Of a DNA stretch of 64,000 nt, positions 23,603 through 36,659 are shown one piece after another. Position 1 is the first letter of the stretch. Each line of letters begins with the position of its first letter. The DNA lies in contig NC_080052.1 in NCBI RefSeq assembly GCF_026212465.1, forward strand, positions 13,493,205 through 13,557,204. Direction: 5' to 3'. The notes under the pieces were generated by a model. The model had not been told where the DNA came from and searched no databases. It saw only the letters and a list, made by a program, of their open reading frames with translations. A program made the translations under genes and the position numbers. The stretch is from Amaranthus tricolor. Its lineage: Eukaryota > Streptophyta > Magnoliopsida > Caryophyllales > Amaranthaceae.

Positions 23603-25955
23603 GTCAATTCCGCGCGTAAAGTAGCTCAAACTTGGTTTTGATGCGAAACCGGGGCTGATTAAGGCCTTGGTTATGCAAGGATTAATGTTGTGCGTAAGCT
23701 TTTATTAATGACACAGTGAAAAACTATAAATGATCATGAAAAGAACACGAAACAACCACAAACACTTAAACAAAATTCTGATCTGGCAAACTGTCGACCA
23801 GCCCACCTTCGGCTCAGCTTCTAGGAGTCCACGGGGATTGTTAGAATGGTTTTAGGACCTTGATAGCTAGATCCAAGTACCAAGATTCGATTTCCACTTT
23901 AGCAAAGGTCCTGGATGAATAGGTTTGGTCTCCACGTGTCGTGCAAGGTGGTCTAGTCACTAGTTTGATGCTGTCAATTTCGCGTTTTTATTTGTCAAAT
24001 TCGCGCATAAAGTAGGTCAAACATGGTTTGTTATGCACGAAACTTGGCACACAACACTATTTGGCATATATTATTGTGTTTAAACGGTTAGAATTGATAA
24101 TAATAGTCATATGCTAGAAATTAGAAGTTAAGTTGCGATTTTATGCGTTTTTAAGCGTTTTTGTCAATTTCGCGCGTAAAGTACTCAAACTTGTTTTGTT
24201 ATGCACGAAACTTGGCACACAACACTATTTGGCATATATTATTGTGTTGAAATGGTTAGAATTGATAATAATAGTCATATGCTAGAAATTAGAAGTTAAG
24301 TTGCGATTTTATGCGTTTTTAAGCGTTTTTGTCAATTTCGCGCGTAAAGTACTCAAACTTGGTTTGTTATGCACGAAACTTGGCACACAACACTATTTGG
24401 CATATATTATTGTGTTGAAATGGTTAGAATTGATAATAATAGTCATATGATAGAAATTAGAAGTTAAGTTGCGATTTTATGCGTTTTTAAGCGTTTTTGT
24501 CAATTCCGCGCGTAAAGTAGCTCAAACATGGTTTTGATGCGAAACCGGGGCTGATTAAGGCCTTGGTTATGCAAGAATTAATGTTGTGCGTAAGCTTTGA
24601 TTAATGACACAGTGAAAAACTACAAATGGTCAAGAAAAGAACACGAAACAACCACAAACACTTAAACAAAATTCTGATCTGGCGAACTGTCGACCAGCCC
24701 TCCTTCGGCTCAGCTTCTAGGAGTCCACGGGGATTGTTAGAATGGTTTTAGGACCTTGATAGCTAGATCCAAGTACCAAGATTCCATTTCCACTTTAGCC
24801 TAGGTCCTGGATGAATAGGTTTGGTCTCCACGTGTCGTGCAAGGTGGTCTGGTCACTAGTTTGATGCTGTCAATTTCGCATTTTTATTTGTCAAATTCGC
24901 GCATAAAGTAGGTCAAACATGGTTTGTTATGCACGAAACTTGGCACACAACACTATTTGGCATATATTATTGTGTTGAAATGGTTAGAATTGATAATAAT
25001 AGTCATATGCTAGAAATTAGAAGTTAAGTTGCGATTTTATGCGTTTTTAAGCGTTTTTGTCAATTTCGCGCGTAAAGTACTCAAACTTGGTTTGTTATGC
25101 ACGAAACTTGGCACACAACACTATTTGGCATATATTATTGTGTTGAAATGTTTAGAATTGATAATAATAGTCATATGCTAGAAATTAGAAGTTAAGTTGC
25201 GATTTTATGCGTTTTTAAGCGTTTTTGTCAATTCCGCGCGTAAAGTAGCTCAAACATGGTTTTGATGCGAAACCGGGGCTGATTAAGGCCTTGGTTATGC
25301 AAGAATTAATGTTGTGCGTAAGCTTTGATTAATGACACAGTGAAAAACTACAAATGGTCATGAAAAGAACACGAAACAACCACAAACACTTAAACAAAAT
25401 TCTGATCGGGCGAACTGTCGACCAGCCCTCCTTCGGCTCAGCTTCTAGGAGTCCACGGGGATTGTTAGAATGGTTTTAGGACCTTGATAGCTAGATCCAA
25501 GTACCAAGATTCCATTTCCACTTTAGCCTAGGTCCTGGATGAATAGGTTTGGTCTCCACGTGTCGTGCAAGGTGGTCTGGTCACTAGTTTGATGCTGTCA
25601 ATTTCGCGTTTTTATTTGTCAAATTCGCGCATAAAGTAGGTCAAACATGGTTTGTTATGCACGAAACTTGGCACACAACACTATTTGGCATATATTATTG
25701 TGTTGAAATGGTTAGAATTGATAATAATAGTCATATGCTAGAAATTAGAAGTTAAGTTGCGATTTTATGCGTTTTTAAGCGTTTTTGTCAATTTCGCGCG
25801 TAAAGTAGGTCAAACATGGTTTGTTATGCACGAAACTTGGCACACAACACTATTTGGCATATATTATTGTGTTGAAATGGTTAGAATTGATAATAATAGT
25901 CATATGCTAGAAATTAGAAGTTAAGTTGCGATTTTATGCGTTTTTAAGCGTTTTT
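23603..25955 (+). repeat. Region III, 2353 bp HOR, unit 4
   Basis: Composition is B24, three A, B25 (24499), two A, B26 (25227), two A. The first 1.6 kb copies unit 2 (CATATGATAG before B25, GGTCAAGAAAAG in B25). Unlike unit 2 it keeps its third B. B26 has a private GATCGGGCGAAC. GTTTAAAC lies at 24078-24085. Confidence 0.93.
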
Positions 25956-28299
25956 GTCAATTCCGCGCGTAAAGTAGCTCAAACTTGGTTTTGATGCGAA
26001 ACCGGGGCTGATTAAGGCCTTGGTTATGCAAGGATTAATGTTGTGCGTAAGCTTTTATTAATGACACAGTGAAAAACTATAAATGATCATGAAAAGAACA
26101 CGAAACAACCACAAACACTTAAACAAAATTCTGATCTGGCAAACTGTCGACCAGCCCACCTTCGGCTCAGCTTCTAGGAGTCCACGGGGATTGTTAGAAT
26201 GGTTTTAGGACCTTGATAGCTAGATCCAAGTACCAAGATTCGATTTCCACTTTAGCAAAGGTCCTGGATGAATAGGTTTGGTCTCCACGTGTCGTGCAAG
26301 GTGGTCTAGTCACTAGTTTGATGCTGTCAATTTCGCGTTTTTATTTGTCAAATTCGCGCATAAAGTAGGTCAAACATGGTTTGTTTATGCACGAAACTTG
26401 GCACACAACACTATTTGGCATATATTATTGTGTTTAAACGGTTAGAATTGATAATAATAGTCATATGCTAGAAATTAGAAGTTAAGTTGCGATTTTATGC
26501 GTTTTTAAGCGTTTTTGTCAATTTCGCGCGTAAAGTACTCAAACTTGTTTTGTTATGCACGAAACTTGGCACACAACACTATTTGGCATATATTATTGTG
26601 TTGAAATGGTTAGAATTGATAATAATTGTCATATGCTAGAAATTAGAAGTTAAGTTGCGATTTTATGCGTTTTTAAGCGTTTTTGTCAATTTCGCGCGTA
26701 AAGTACTCAAACTTGGTTTGTTATGCACGAAACTTGGCACACAACACTATTTGGCATATATTATTGTGTTGAAATGGTTAGAATTGATAATAATAGTCAT
26801 ATGCTAGAAATTAGAAGTTAAGTTGCGATTTTATGCGTTTTTAAGCGTTTTTGACAATTCCGCGCGTAAAGTAGCTCAAACATGGTTTTGATGCGAAACC
26901 GGGGCTGATTAAGGCCTTGGTTATGCAAGAATTAATGTTGTGCGTAAGCTTTGATTAATGACACAGTGAAAAACTACAAAAAGAACACGAAACAACCACA
27001 AACACTTAAACAAAATTCTGATCTGGCGAACTGTCGACCAGCCCTCCTTCGGCTCAGCTTCTAGGAGTCCACGGGGATTGTTAGAATGGTTTTAGGACCT
27101 TGATAGCTAGATCCAAGTACCAAGATTCCATTTCCACTTTAGCCTAGGTCCTGGATGAATAGGTTTGGTCTCCACGTGTCGTGCAAGGTGGTCTGGTCAC
27201 TAGTTTGATGCTGTCAATTTCGCGTTTTTATTTGTCAAATTCGCGCATAAAGTAGGTCAAACATGGTTTGTTATGCACGAAACTTGGCACACAACACTAT
27301 TTGGCATATATTATTGTGTTGAAATGGTTAGAATTGATAATAATAGTCATATGCTAGAAATTAGAAGTTAAGTTGCGATTTTATGCGTTTTTAAGCGTTT
27401 TTGTCAATTTCGCGCGTAAAGTACTCAAACTTGGTTTGTTATGCACGAAACTTGGCACACAACACTATTTGGCATATATTATTGTGTTGAAATGGTTAGA
27501 ATTGATAATAATAGTCATATGCTAGAAATTAGAAGTTAAGTTGCGATTTTATGCGTTTTTAAGCGTTTTTGTCAATTCCGCGCGTAAAGTAGCTCAAACA
27601 TGGTTTTGATGCGAAACCGGGGCTGATTAAGGCCTTGGTTATGCAAGAATTAATGTTGTGCGTAAGCTTTGATTAATGACACAGTGAAAAACTACAAATG
27701 GTCATGAAAAGAACACGAAACAACCACAAACACTTAAACAAAATTCTGATCTGGCGAACTGTCGACCAGCCCTCCTTCGGCTCAGCTTCTAGGAGTCCAC
27801 GGGGATTGTTAGAATGGTTTTAGGACCTTGATAGCTAGATCCAAGTACCAAGATTCCATTTCCACTTTAGCCTAGGTCCTGGATGAATAGGTTTGGTCTC
27901 CACGTGTCGTGCAAGGTGGTCTGGTCACTAGTTTGATGCTGTCAATTTCGCGTTTTTATTTGTCAAATTCGCGCATAAAGTAGGTCAAACATGGTTTGTT
28001 ATGCACGAAACTTGGCACACAACACTATTTGGCATATATTATTGTGTTGAAATGGTTAGAATTGATAATAATAGTCATATGCTAGAAATTAGAAGTTAAG
28101 TTGCGATTTTATGCGTTTTTAAGCGTTTTTGTCAATTTCGCGCGTAAAGTAGGTCAAACATGGTTTGTTATGCACGAAACTTGGCACACAACACTATTTG
28201 GCATATATTATTGTGTTGAAATGGTTAGAATTGATAATAATAGTCATATGCTAGAAATTAGAAGTTAAGTTGCGATTTTATGCGTTTTTAAGCGTTTTT
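25956..28299 (+). repeat. Region III, HOR unit 5 (2344 bp)
   Basis: Composition is B27, three A, B28 (26853), two A, B29 (27571), two A. The 9 bp shortfall is a one-base T insertion near 26384 (GGTTTGTTTATG) plus a 10 bp deletion in B28 near 26980. Here the stub after B28 reads GCGTTTTT, not GCATTTTT, so the stub variant of B17/B20/B22/B25 is confined to the left part of region III. GTTTAAAC lies at 26432-26439, its last occurrence in the series. Confidence 0.92.
26970..26990 (+). other. 10 bp deletion in B28
   Basis: B28 reads ACTACAAAAAGAACACG where its sister B units read ACTACAAATGGTCATGAAAAGAACACG in two parts, so ATGGTCATGA or an equivalent ten bases are missing. It is the only sizeable deletion seen inside a B unit and gives a unique landmark in an otherwise uniform region. 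Confidence 0.85.
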
Positions 28300-30652
28300 G
28301 TCAATTCCGCGCGTAAAGTAGCTCAAACTTGGTTTTGATGCGAAACCGGGGCTGATTAAGGCCTTGGTTATGCAAGGATTAATGTTGTGCGTAAGCTTTT
28401 ATTAATGACACAGTGAAAAACTATAAATGATCATGAAAAGAACACGAAACAACCACAAACACTTAAACAAAATTCTGATCTGGCAAACTGTCGACCAGCC
28501 CACCTTCGGCTCAGCTTCTAGGAGTCCACGGGGATTGTTAGAATGGTTTTAGGACCTTGATAGCTAGATCCAAGTACCAAGATTCGATTTCCACTTTAGC
28601 AAAGGTCCTGGATGAATAGGTTTGGTCTCCACGTGTCGTGCAAGGTGGTCTAGTCACTAGTTTGATGCTGTCAATTTCGCGTTTTTATTTGTCAAATTCG
28701 CGCATAAAGTAGGTCAAACATGGTTTGTTATGCACGAAACTTGGCACACAACACTATTTGGCATATATTATTGTGTTGAAACGGTTAGAATTGATAATAA
28801 TAGTCATATGCTAGAAATTAGAAGTTAAGTTGCGATTTTATGCGTTTTTAAGCGTTTTTGTCAATTTCGCGCGTAAAGTACTCAAACTTGTTTTGTTATG
28901 CACGAAACTTGGCACACAACACTATTTGGCATATATTATTGTGTTGAAATGGTTAGAATTGATAATAATAGTCATATGCTAGAAATTAGAAGTTAAGTTG
29001 CGATTTTATGCGTTTTTAAGCGTTTTTGTCAATTTCGCGCGTAAAGTACTCAAACTCGGTTTGTTATGCACGAAACTTGGCACACAACACTATTTGGCAT
29101 ATATTATTGTGTTGAAATGGTTAGAATTGATAATAATAGTCATATGCTAGAAATTAGAAGTTAAGTTGCGATTTTATGCGTTTTTAAGCGTTTTTGTCAA
29201 TTCCGCGCGTAAAGTAGCTCAAACATGGTTTTGATGCGAAACCGGGGCTGATTAAGGCCTTGGTTATGCAAGAATTAATGTTGTGCGTAAGCTTTGATTA
29301 ATGACACAGTGAAAAACTACAAATGGTCATGAAAAGAACACGAAACAACCACAAACACTTAAACAAAATTCTGATCTGGCGAACTGTCGACCAGCCCTCC
29401 TTCGGCTCAGCTTCTAGGAGTCCACGGGGATTGTTAGAATGGTTTTAGGACCTTGATAGCTAGATCCAAGTACCAAGATTCCATTTCCACTTTAGCCTAG
29501 GTCCTGGATGAATAGGTTTTGTCTCCACGTGTCGTGCAAGGTGGTCTGGTCACTAGTTTGATGCTGTCAATTTCGCGTTTTTATTTGTCAAATTCGCGCA
29601 TAAAGTAGGTCAAACATGGTTTGTTATGCACGAAACTTGGCACACAACACTATTTGGCATATATTATTGTGTTGAAATGGTTAGAATTGATAATAATAGT
29701 CATATGCTAGAAATTAGAAGTTAAGTTGCGATTTTATGCGTTTTTAAGCGTTTTTGTCAATTTCGCGCGTAAAGTACTCAAACTTGGTTTGTTATGCACG
29801 AAACTTGGCACACAACACTATTTGGCATATATTATTGTGTTGAAATGGTTAGAATTGATAATAATAGTCATATGCTAGAAATTAGAAGTTAAGTTGCGAT
29901 ATTATGCGTTTTTAAGCGTTTTTGTCAATTCCGCGCGTAAAGTAGCTCAAACATGGTTTTGATGCGAAACCGGGGCTGATTAAGGCCTTGGTTATGCAAG
30001 AATTAATGTTGTGCGTAAGCTTTGATTAATGACACAGTGAAAAACTACAAATGGTCATGAAAAGAACACGAAACAACCACAAACACTTAAACAAAATTCT
30101 GATCTGGCGAACTGTCGACCAGCCCTCCTTCGGCTCAGCTTCTAGGAGTCCACGGGGATTGTTAGAATGGTTTTAGGACCTTGATAGCTAGATCCAAGTA
30201 CCAAGATTCCATTTCCACTTTAGCCTAGGTCCTGGATGAATAGGTTTGGTCTCCACGTGTCGTGCAAGGTGGTCTGGTCACTAGTTTGATGCTGTCAATT
30301 TCGCGTTTTTATTTGTCAAATTCGCGCATAAAGTAGGTCAAACATGGTTTGTTATGCACGAAACTTGGCACACAACACTATTTGGCATATATTATTGTGT
30401 TGAAATGGTTAGAATTGATAATAATAGTCATATGCTAGAAATTAGAAGTTAAGTTGCGATTTTATGCGTTTTTAAGCGTTTTTGTCAATTTCGCGCGTAA
30501 AGTAGGTCAAACATGGTTTGTTATGCACGAAACTTGGCACACAACACTATTTGGCATATATTATTGTGTTGAAATGGTTAGAATTGATAATAATAGTCAT
30601 ATGCTAGAAATTAGAAGTTAAGTTGCGATTTTATGCGTTTTTAAGCGTTTTT
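28300..30652 (+). repeat. Region III, 2353 bp HOR, unit 6
   Basis: Composition is B30, three A, B31 (29196), two A, B32 (29924), two A. The A after B30 has GTTGAAACGG, the state seen after B13, in place of GTTTAAACGG. This unit is therefore closer to the ancestral form than units 1-5. Private changes are few (CAAACTCGG near 29055, GGTTTTGTCTCC in B31, GATATTATGCG near 29900). Confidence 0.92.
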
Positions 30653-31887
30653 GTCAATTCCGCGCGTAAAGTAGCTCAAACTTGGTTTTGATGCGAAACC
30701 GGGGCTGATTAAGGCCTTGGTTATGCAAGGATTAATGTTGTGCGTAAGCTTTTATTAATGACACAGTGAAAAACTATAAATGATCATGAAAAGAACACGA
30801 AACAACCACAAACACTTAAACAAAATTCTGATCTGGCAAACTGTCGACCAGCCCACCTTCGGCTCAGCTTCTAGGAGTCCACGGGGATTGTTAGAATGGT
30901 TTTAGGACCTTGATAGCTAGATCCAAGTACCAAGATTCGATTTCCACTTTAGCAAAGGTCCTGGATGAATAGGTTTGGTCTCCACGTGTCGTGCAAGGTG
31001 GTCTAGTCACTAGTTTGATGCTGTCAATTTCGCGTTTTTATTTGTCAAATTCGCGCATAAAGTAGGTCAAACATGGTTTGTTATGCACGAAACTTGGCAC
31101 ACAACACTATTTGGCATATATTATTGTGTTGAAACGGTTAGAATTGATAATAATAGTCATATGCTAGAAATTCGAAGTTAAGTTGCGATTTTATGCGTTT
31201 TTAAGCGTTTTTGTCAATTTCGCGCGTAAAGTAGGTCAAACATGGTTTGTTATGCACGAAACATGGCACACAACACTATTTGGCATATATTATTGTGTTG
31301 AAATGGTTATACTTGATAATAATAGTCATATGCTAGAAATTAGAAGTTAAGTTGCGATTTTATGGGTTTTTAAGCATTTTTGTCAATTTCGCGCGTAAAG
31401 TAGGTCAAACATGGTTTGTTATGCACGAAACTTGGCACACAACACTATTTGGCATATATTATTGTGTTGAAATGGTTAGAATTGATAATAATAGTCATAT
31501 GCTAGAAATTAGAAGTTAAGTTGCGATTTTATGCGTTTTAAAGCGTTTTTGTCAATTTCGCGCGTAAAGTACTCAAACTTGGTTTGTTATGCACGAAACT
31601 TGGCACACAACACTATTTGGCATATATTATTGTGTTGAAATGGTTAGAATTGATAATAATAGTCATATGCTAGAAATTAGAAGTTAAGTTGCGATTTTAT
31701 GCGTTTTTAATCGTTTTTGTCAATTTCGCGTGTAAAGTAGGTCAAACATGGTTTGTTATGCACGAAACTTGGCACACAACACTATTTGGCATATATTATT
31801 GTGTTGAAATGGTTAGAATTGATAATAATAGTCATATGCTAGAAATTAGAAGTTAAGTTGCGATTTTATGCGTTTTTAAGCGTTTTT
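30653..31887 (+). repeat. Link unit: B33 plus five A (1235 bp)
   Basis: B33 is the last B with the full region III phase marker (AGCTTTTATT, CAAAGG, TCTAGTCAC). The five A monomers after it are GAAACGG, then TATACTTG with GGGTTTTTAAGCA, then a GTTTTAAAG tail, then GTACTC, then GCGTG. That is the order after B13 in region II. Private changes include AAATTCGAAG near 31170 and AAACATGG near 31262. It reads as the right flank of the sequence into which region III expanded. Confidence 0.85.
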
Positions 31888-33291
31888 GTCAATTCCGCGC
31901 GTAAAGTAGCTCAAACTTGGTTTTGATGCGAAACCGGGGCTGATTAAGGCCTTGGTTATGCAAAAATTAATGTTGTGCGTAAGCTTTGATTAATGACACA
32001 GTGAAAAACTACAAATGATCATGAAAAGAACACGAAACAACCACAAACACTTAAACAAAATTCTGATCTGGCAAACTGTCGACCAGCCCTCCTTCGGCTC
32101 AGCTTCTAGGAGTCCACGGGGATTTTTAGAATGGTTTTAGGACCTTGATAGCTAGATCCAAGTACCAAGATTCCATTTCCACTTTAGCCTAGGTCCTGGA
32201 TGAATAGGTTTGGTCTCCACGTGTCGTGCAACGTGGTCTGGTCACTAGTTTGATGCTGTCAATTTCGCGTTTTTATTTGTCAAATTCGCGCGTAAAGTAG
32301 GTCAAACATGGTTTGTTATGTACGAAACTTGGCACACAACACTATTTGGCATATATTATTGTGTTGAAATGGTTAGAATTGATAATAATAGTCATATGCT
32401 AGAAATTAGAAGTTAAGTTGCGATTTTATGCGTTTTTAAGTGTTTTTGTCAATTTCGCGCGTAAAGTAGGTCAAACATGATTTGTTATGCACGAAACTTC
32501 GCACACAACACTATTTGGCATATATTATTGTGTTGAAATGGTTATACTTGATAATAATAGTCATATGCTAGAAATTAGAAGTTAAGTTGCGATTTTATGC
32601 GTTTTTAAGCGTTTTTGTCAATTTCGCGCGTAAAGTAGGTCAAACATGGTTTGTTATGCACGAAACTTGGCACACAACACTATTTGGCATATATTATTGT
32701 GTTGAAAGGGTTATACTTGATAATAATAGTCATATGCTAGAAATTAGAAGTTAAGTTGCGATTTTATGGGTTTTTAAGCATTTTTGTCAATTTCGCGCGT
32801 AAAGTAGGTCAAACATGGTTTGTTATGCACGAAACTTGGCACACAACACTATTTGGCATATATTATTGTGTTGAAATGGTTAGAATTGATAATAATAGTC
32901 ATATGCTAGAAATTAGAAGTTAAGTTGCGATTTTATGCGTTTTAAAGCGTTTTTGTCAATTTCGCGCGTAAAGTACTCAAACTTGGTTTGTTATGCACGA
33001 AACTTGGCACACAACACTATTTGGCATATATTATTGTGTTGAAATGGTTAGAATTGATAATAATAGTCATATGCTAGAAATTAGAAGTTAAGTTGCGATT
33101 TTATGCGTTTTTAATCGTTTTTGTCAATTTCGCGTGTAAAGTAGGTCAAACATGGTTTGTTATGCACGAAACTTGGCACACAACACTATTTGGCATATAT
33201 TATTGTGTTGAAATGGTTAGAATTGATAATAATAGTCATATGCTAGAAATTAGAAGTTAAGTTGCGATTTTATGCGTTTTTAAGCGTTTTT
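31888..33291 (+). repeat. Region IV, 1404 bp HOR, unit 1
   Basis: Composition is B34 plus six A. B markers are GCAAAAATTAATG and GGGGATTTTTAG. The six A monomers are, in order: TTATGTACG; GATTTG with CTTCGCAC; TATACTTG; a GTTTTAAAG-tail type; GTACTC with TTTTAATCG; GCGTG. B34 has a private GCAACGTGGTC and a nearby A has GAAAGGGTTATAC. Confidence 0.92.
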
Positions 33292-34695
33292 GTCAATTCC
33301 GCGCGTAAAGTAGCTCAAACTTGGTTTTGATGCGAAACCGGGGCTGATTAAGGCCTTGGTTATGCAAAAATTAATGTTGTGCGTAAGCTTTGATTAATGA
33401 CACAGTGAAAAACTACAAATGATCATGAAAAGAACACGAAACAACCACAAACACTTAAACAAAATTCTGATCTGGCAAACTGTCGACCAGCCCTCCTTCG
33501 GCTCAGCTTCTAGGAGTCCACGGGGATTTTTAGAATGGTTTTAGGACCTTGATAGCTAGATCCAAGTACCAAGATTCCATTTCCACTTTAGCCTAGGTCC
33601 TGGATGAATAGGTTTGGTCTCCACGTGTCGTGCAAGGTGGTCTGGTCACTAGTTTGATGCTGTCAATTTCGCGTTTTTATTTGTCAAATTCGCGCGTAAA
33701 GTAGGTCAAACATGGTTTGTTATGTACGAAACTTGGCACACAACACTATTTGGCATATATTATTGTGTTGAAATGGTTAGAATTGATAATAATAGTCATA
33801 TGCTAGAAATTAGAAGTTAAGTTGCGATTTTATGCGTTTTTAAGCGTTTTTGTCAATTTCGCGCGTAAAGTAGGTCAAACATGATTTGTTATGCACGAAA
33901 CTTCGCACACAACACTATTTGGCATATATTATTGTGTTGAAATGGTTATACTTGATAATAATAGTCATATGCTAGAAATTAGAAGTTAAGTTGCGATTTT
34001 ATGCGTTTTTAAGCGTTTTTGTCAATTTCGCGCGTAAAGTAGGTCAAACATGGTTTGTTATGCACGAAACTTGGCACACAACACTATTTGGCATATATTA
34101 TTGTGTTGAAATGGTTATACTTGATAATAATAGTCATATGCTAGAAATTAGAAGTTAAGTTGCGATTTTATGGGTTTTTAAGCATTTTTGTCAATTTCGC
34201 GCGTAAAGTAGGTCAAACATGGTTTGTTATGCACGAAACTTGGCACACAACACTATTTGGCATATATTATTGTGTTGAAATGGTTAGAATTGATAATAAT
34301 AGTCATATGCTAGAAATTAGAAGTTAAGTTGCGATTTTATGCGTTTTAAAGCGTTTTTGTCAATTTCGCGCGTAAAGTACTCAAACTTAGTTTGTTATGC
34401 ACGAAACTTGGCACACAACACTATTTGGCATATATTATTGTGTTGAAATGGTTAGAATTGATAATAATAGTCATATGCTAGAAATTAGAAGTTAAGTTGC
34501 GATTTTATGCGTTTTTAATCGTTTTTGTCAATTTCGCGTGTAAAGTAGGTCAAACATGGTTTGTTATGCACGAAACTTGGCACACAACACTATTTGGCAT
34601 ATATTATTGTGTTGAAATGGTTAGAATTGATAATAATAGTCATATGCTAGAAATTAGAAGTTAAGTTGCGATTTTATGCGTTTTTAAGCGTTTTT
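33292..34695 (+). repeat. Region IV, 1404 bp HOR, unit 2
   Basis: B35 plus six A, in the same variant order and with the same length as unit 1. The GTACTC monomer now reads AAACTTAGTTTG near 34384; this is shared with the last unit of region IV but not with unit 1. Confidence 0.92.
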
Positions 34696-35255
34696 GTCAA
34701 TTCTGCGCGTAAAGTAGCTCAAACTTGGTTTTGATGCGAAACCGGGGCTGATTAAGGCCTTGGTTATGCAAAAATTAATGTTGTGCGTAAGCTTTGATTA
34801 ATGACACAGTGAAAAACTACAAATGATCATGAAAAGAACACGAAACAACCACAAACACTTAAACAAAATTCTGATCTGGCAAACTGTCGACCAGCCCTCC
34901 TTCGGCTCAGCTTCTAGGAGTCCACGGGGATTTTTAGAATGGTTTTAGGACCTTGATAGCTAGATCCAAGTACCAAGATTCCATTTCCACTTTAGCCTAG
35001 GTCCTGGATGAATAGGTTTGGTCTCCACGTGTCGTGCAAGGTGGTCTGGTCACTAGTTTGATGCTGTCAATTTCGCGTTTTTATTTGTCAAATTCGCGCG
35101 TAAAGTAGGTCAAACATGGTTTGTTATGCACGAAACTTGGCACACAACACTATTTGGCATATATTATTGTGTTGAAATGGTTAGAATTGATAATAATAGT
35201 CATATGCTAGAAATTAGAAGTTAAGTTGCGATTTTATGCGTTTTTAAGCGTTTTT
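34696..35255 (+). repeat. Region IV, short 560 bp B-A dimer
   Basis: B36 plus a single A. B36 has a private TTCTGCGCG head. The lone A has TTATGCACG, in place of the TTATGTACG that begins the full-length units on both sides. Five of the six A monomers are absent, consistent with an in-register deletion of about 844 bp. Confidence 0.9.
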
Positions 35256-36659
35256 GTCAATTCCGCGCGTAAAGTAGCTCAAACTTGGTTTTGATGCGAA
35301 ACCGGGGCTGATTAAGGCCTTGGTTATGCAAAAATTAATGTTGTGCGTAAGCTTTGATTAATGACACAGTGAAAAACTACAAATGATCATGAAAAGAACA
35401 CGAAACAACCACAAACACTTAAACAAAATTCTGATCTGGCAAACTGTCGACCAGCCCTCCTTCGGCTCAGCTTCTAGGAGTCCACGGGGATTTTTAGAAT
35501 GGTTTTAGGACCTTGATAGCTAGATCCAAGTACCAAGATTCCATTTCCACTTTAGCCTAGGTCCTGGATGAATAGGTTTGGTCTCCACGTGTCGTGCAAG
35601 GTGGTCTGGTCACTAGTTTGATGCTGTCAATTTCGCGTTTTTATTTGTCAAATTCGCGCGTAAAGTAGGTCAAACATGGTTTGTTATGTACGAAACTTGG
35701 CACACAACACTATTTGGCATATATTATTGTGTTGAAATGGTTAGAATTGATAATAATAGTCATATGCTAGAAATTAGAAGTTAAGTTGCGATTTTATGCG
35801 TTTTTAAGCGTTTTTGTCAATTTCGCGCGTAAAGTAGGTCAAACATGATTTGTTATGCACAAAACTTCGCACACAACACTATTTGGCATATATTATTGTG
35901 TTGAAATGGTTATACTTGATAATAATAGTCATATGCTAGAAATTAGAAGTTAAGTTGCGATTTTATGCGTTTTTAAGCGTTTTTGTCAATTTCGCGCGTA
36001 AAGTAGGTCAAACATGGTTTGTTATGCACGAAACTTGGCACACAACACTATTTGGCATATATTATTGTGTTGAAATGGTTATACTTGATAATAATAGTCA
36101 TATGCTAGAAATTAGAAGTTAAGTTGCGATTTTATGGGTTTTTAAGCATTTTTGTCAATTTCGCGCGTAAAGTAGGTCAAACATGGTTTGTTATGCACGA
36201 AACTTGGCACACAACACTATTTGGCATATATTATTGTGTTGAAATGGTTAGAATTGATAATAATAGTCATATGCTAGAAATTAGAAGTTAAGTTGCGATT
36301 TTATGCGTTTTAAAGCGTTTTTGTCAATTTCGCGCGTAAAGTACTCAAACTTAGTTTGTTATGCACGAAACTTGGCACACAACACTATTTGGCATATATT
36401 ATTGTGTTGAAATGGTTAGAATTGATAATAATAGTCATATGCTAGAAATTAGAAGTTAAGTTGCGATTTTATGCGTTTTTAATCGTTTTTGTCAATTTCG
36501 CGTGTAAAGTAGGTCAAACATGGTTTGTTATGCACGAAACTTGGCACACAACACTATTTGGCATATATTATTGTGTTGAAATGGTTAGAATTGATAATAA
36601 TAGTCATATGCTAGAAATTAGAAGTTAAGTTGCGATTTTATGCGTTTTTAAGCGTTTTT
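35256..36659 (+). repeat. Region IV, 1404 bp HOR, unit 3
   Basis: B37 plus six A, again with TTATGTACG first. AAACTTAGTTTG near 36350 links it to unit 2. The GATTTG monomer has a private CACAAAACTTCGCAC near 35859. Confidence 0.92.

Larger units (their letters stand above)
17273..25226 (+). repeat. 3977 bp super-duplication within region III
   Basis: Copy 1 is 17273-21249 (B16-B20) and copy 2 is 21250-25226 (B21-B25). At least five private variants line up at an offset of 3977: AAGAAAAGGAAAG (B16/B21), CTCCGTCGG with CAGTTTC (B17/B22), CCACGAGG (B18/B23), CATATGATAG (before B20/B25) and GGTCAAGAAAAG (B20/B25). The offset equals one full HOR (2353) plus one truncated HOR (1624), so a two-unit block was copied as a whole. 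Boundaries are approximate; the flanking A monomers already differ between copies. Confidence 0.88.
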
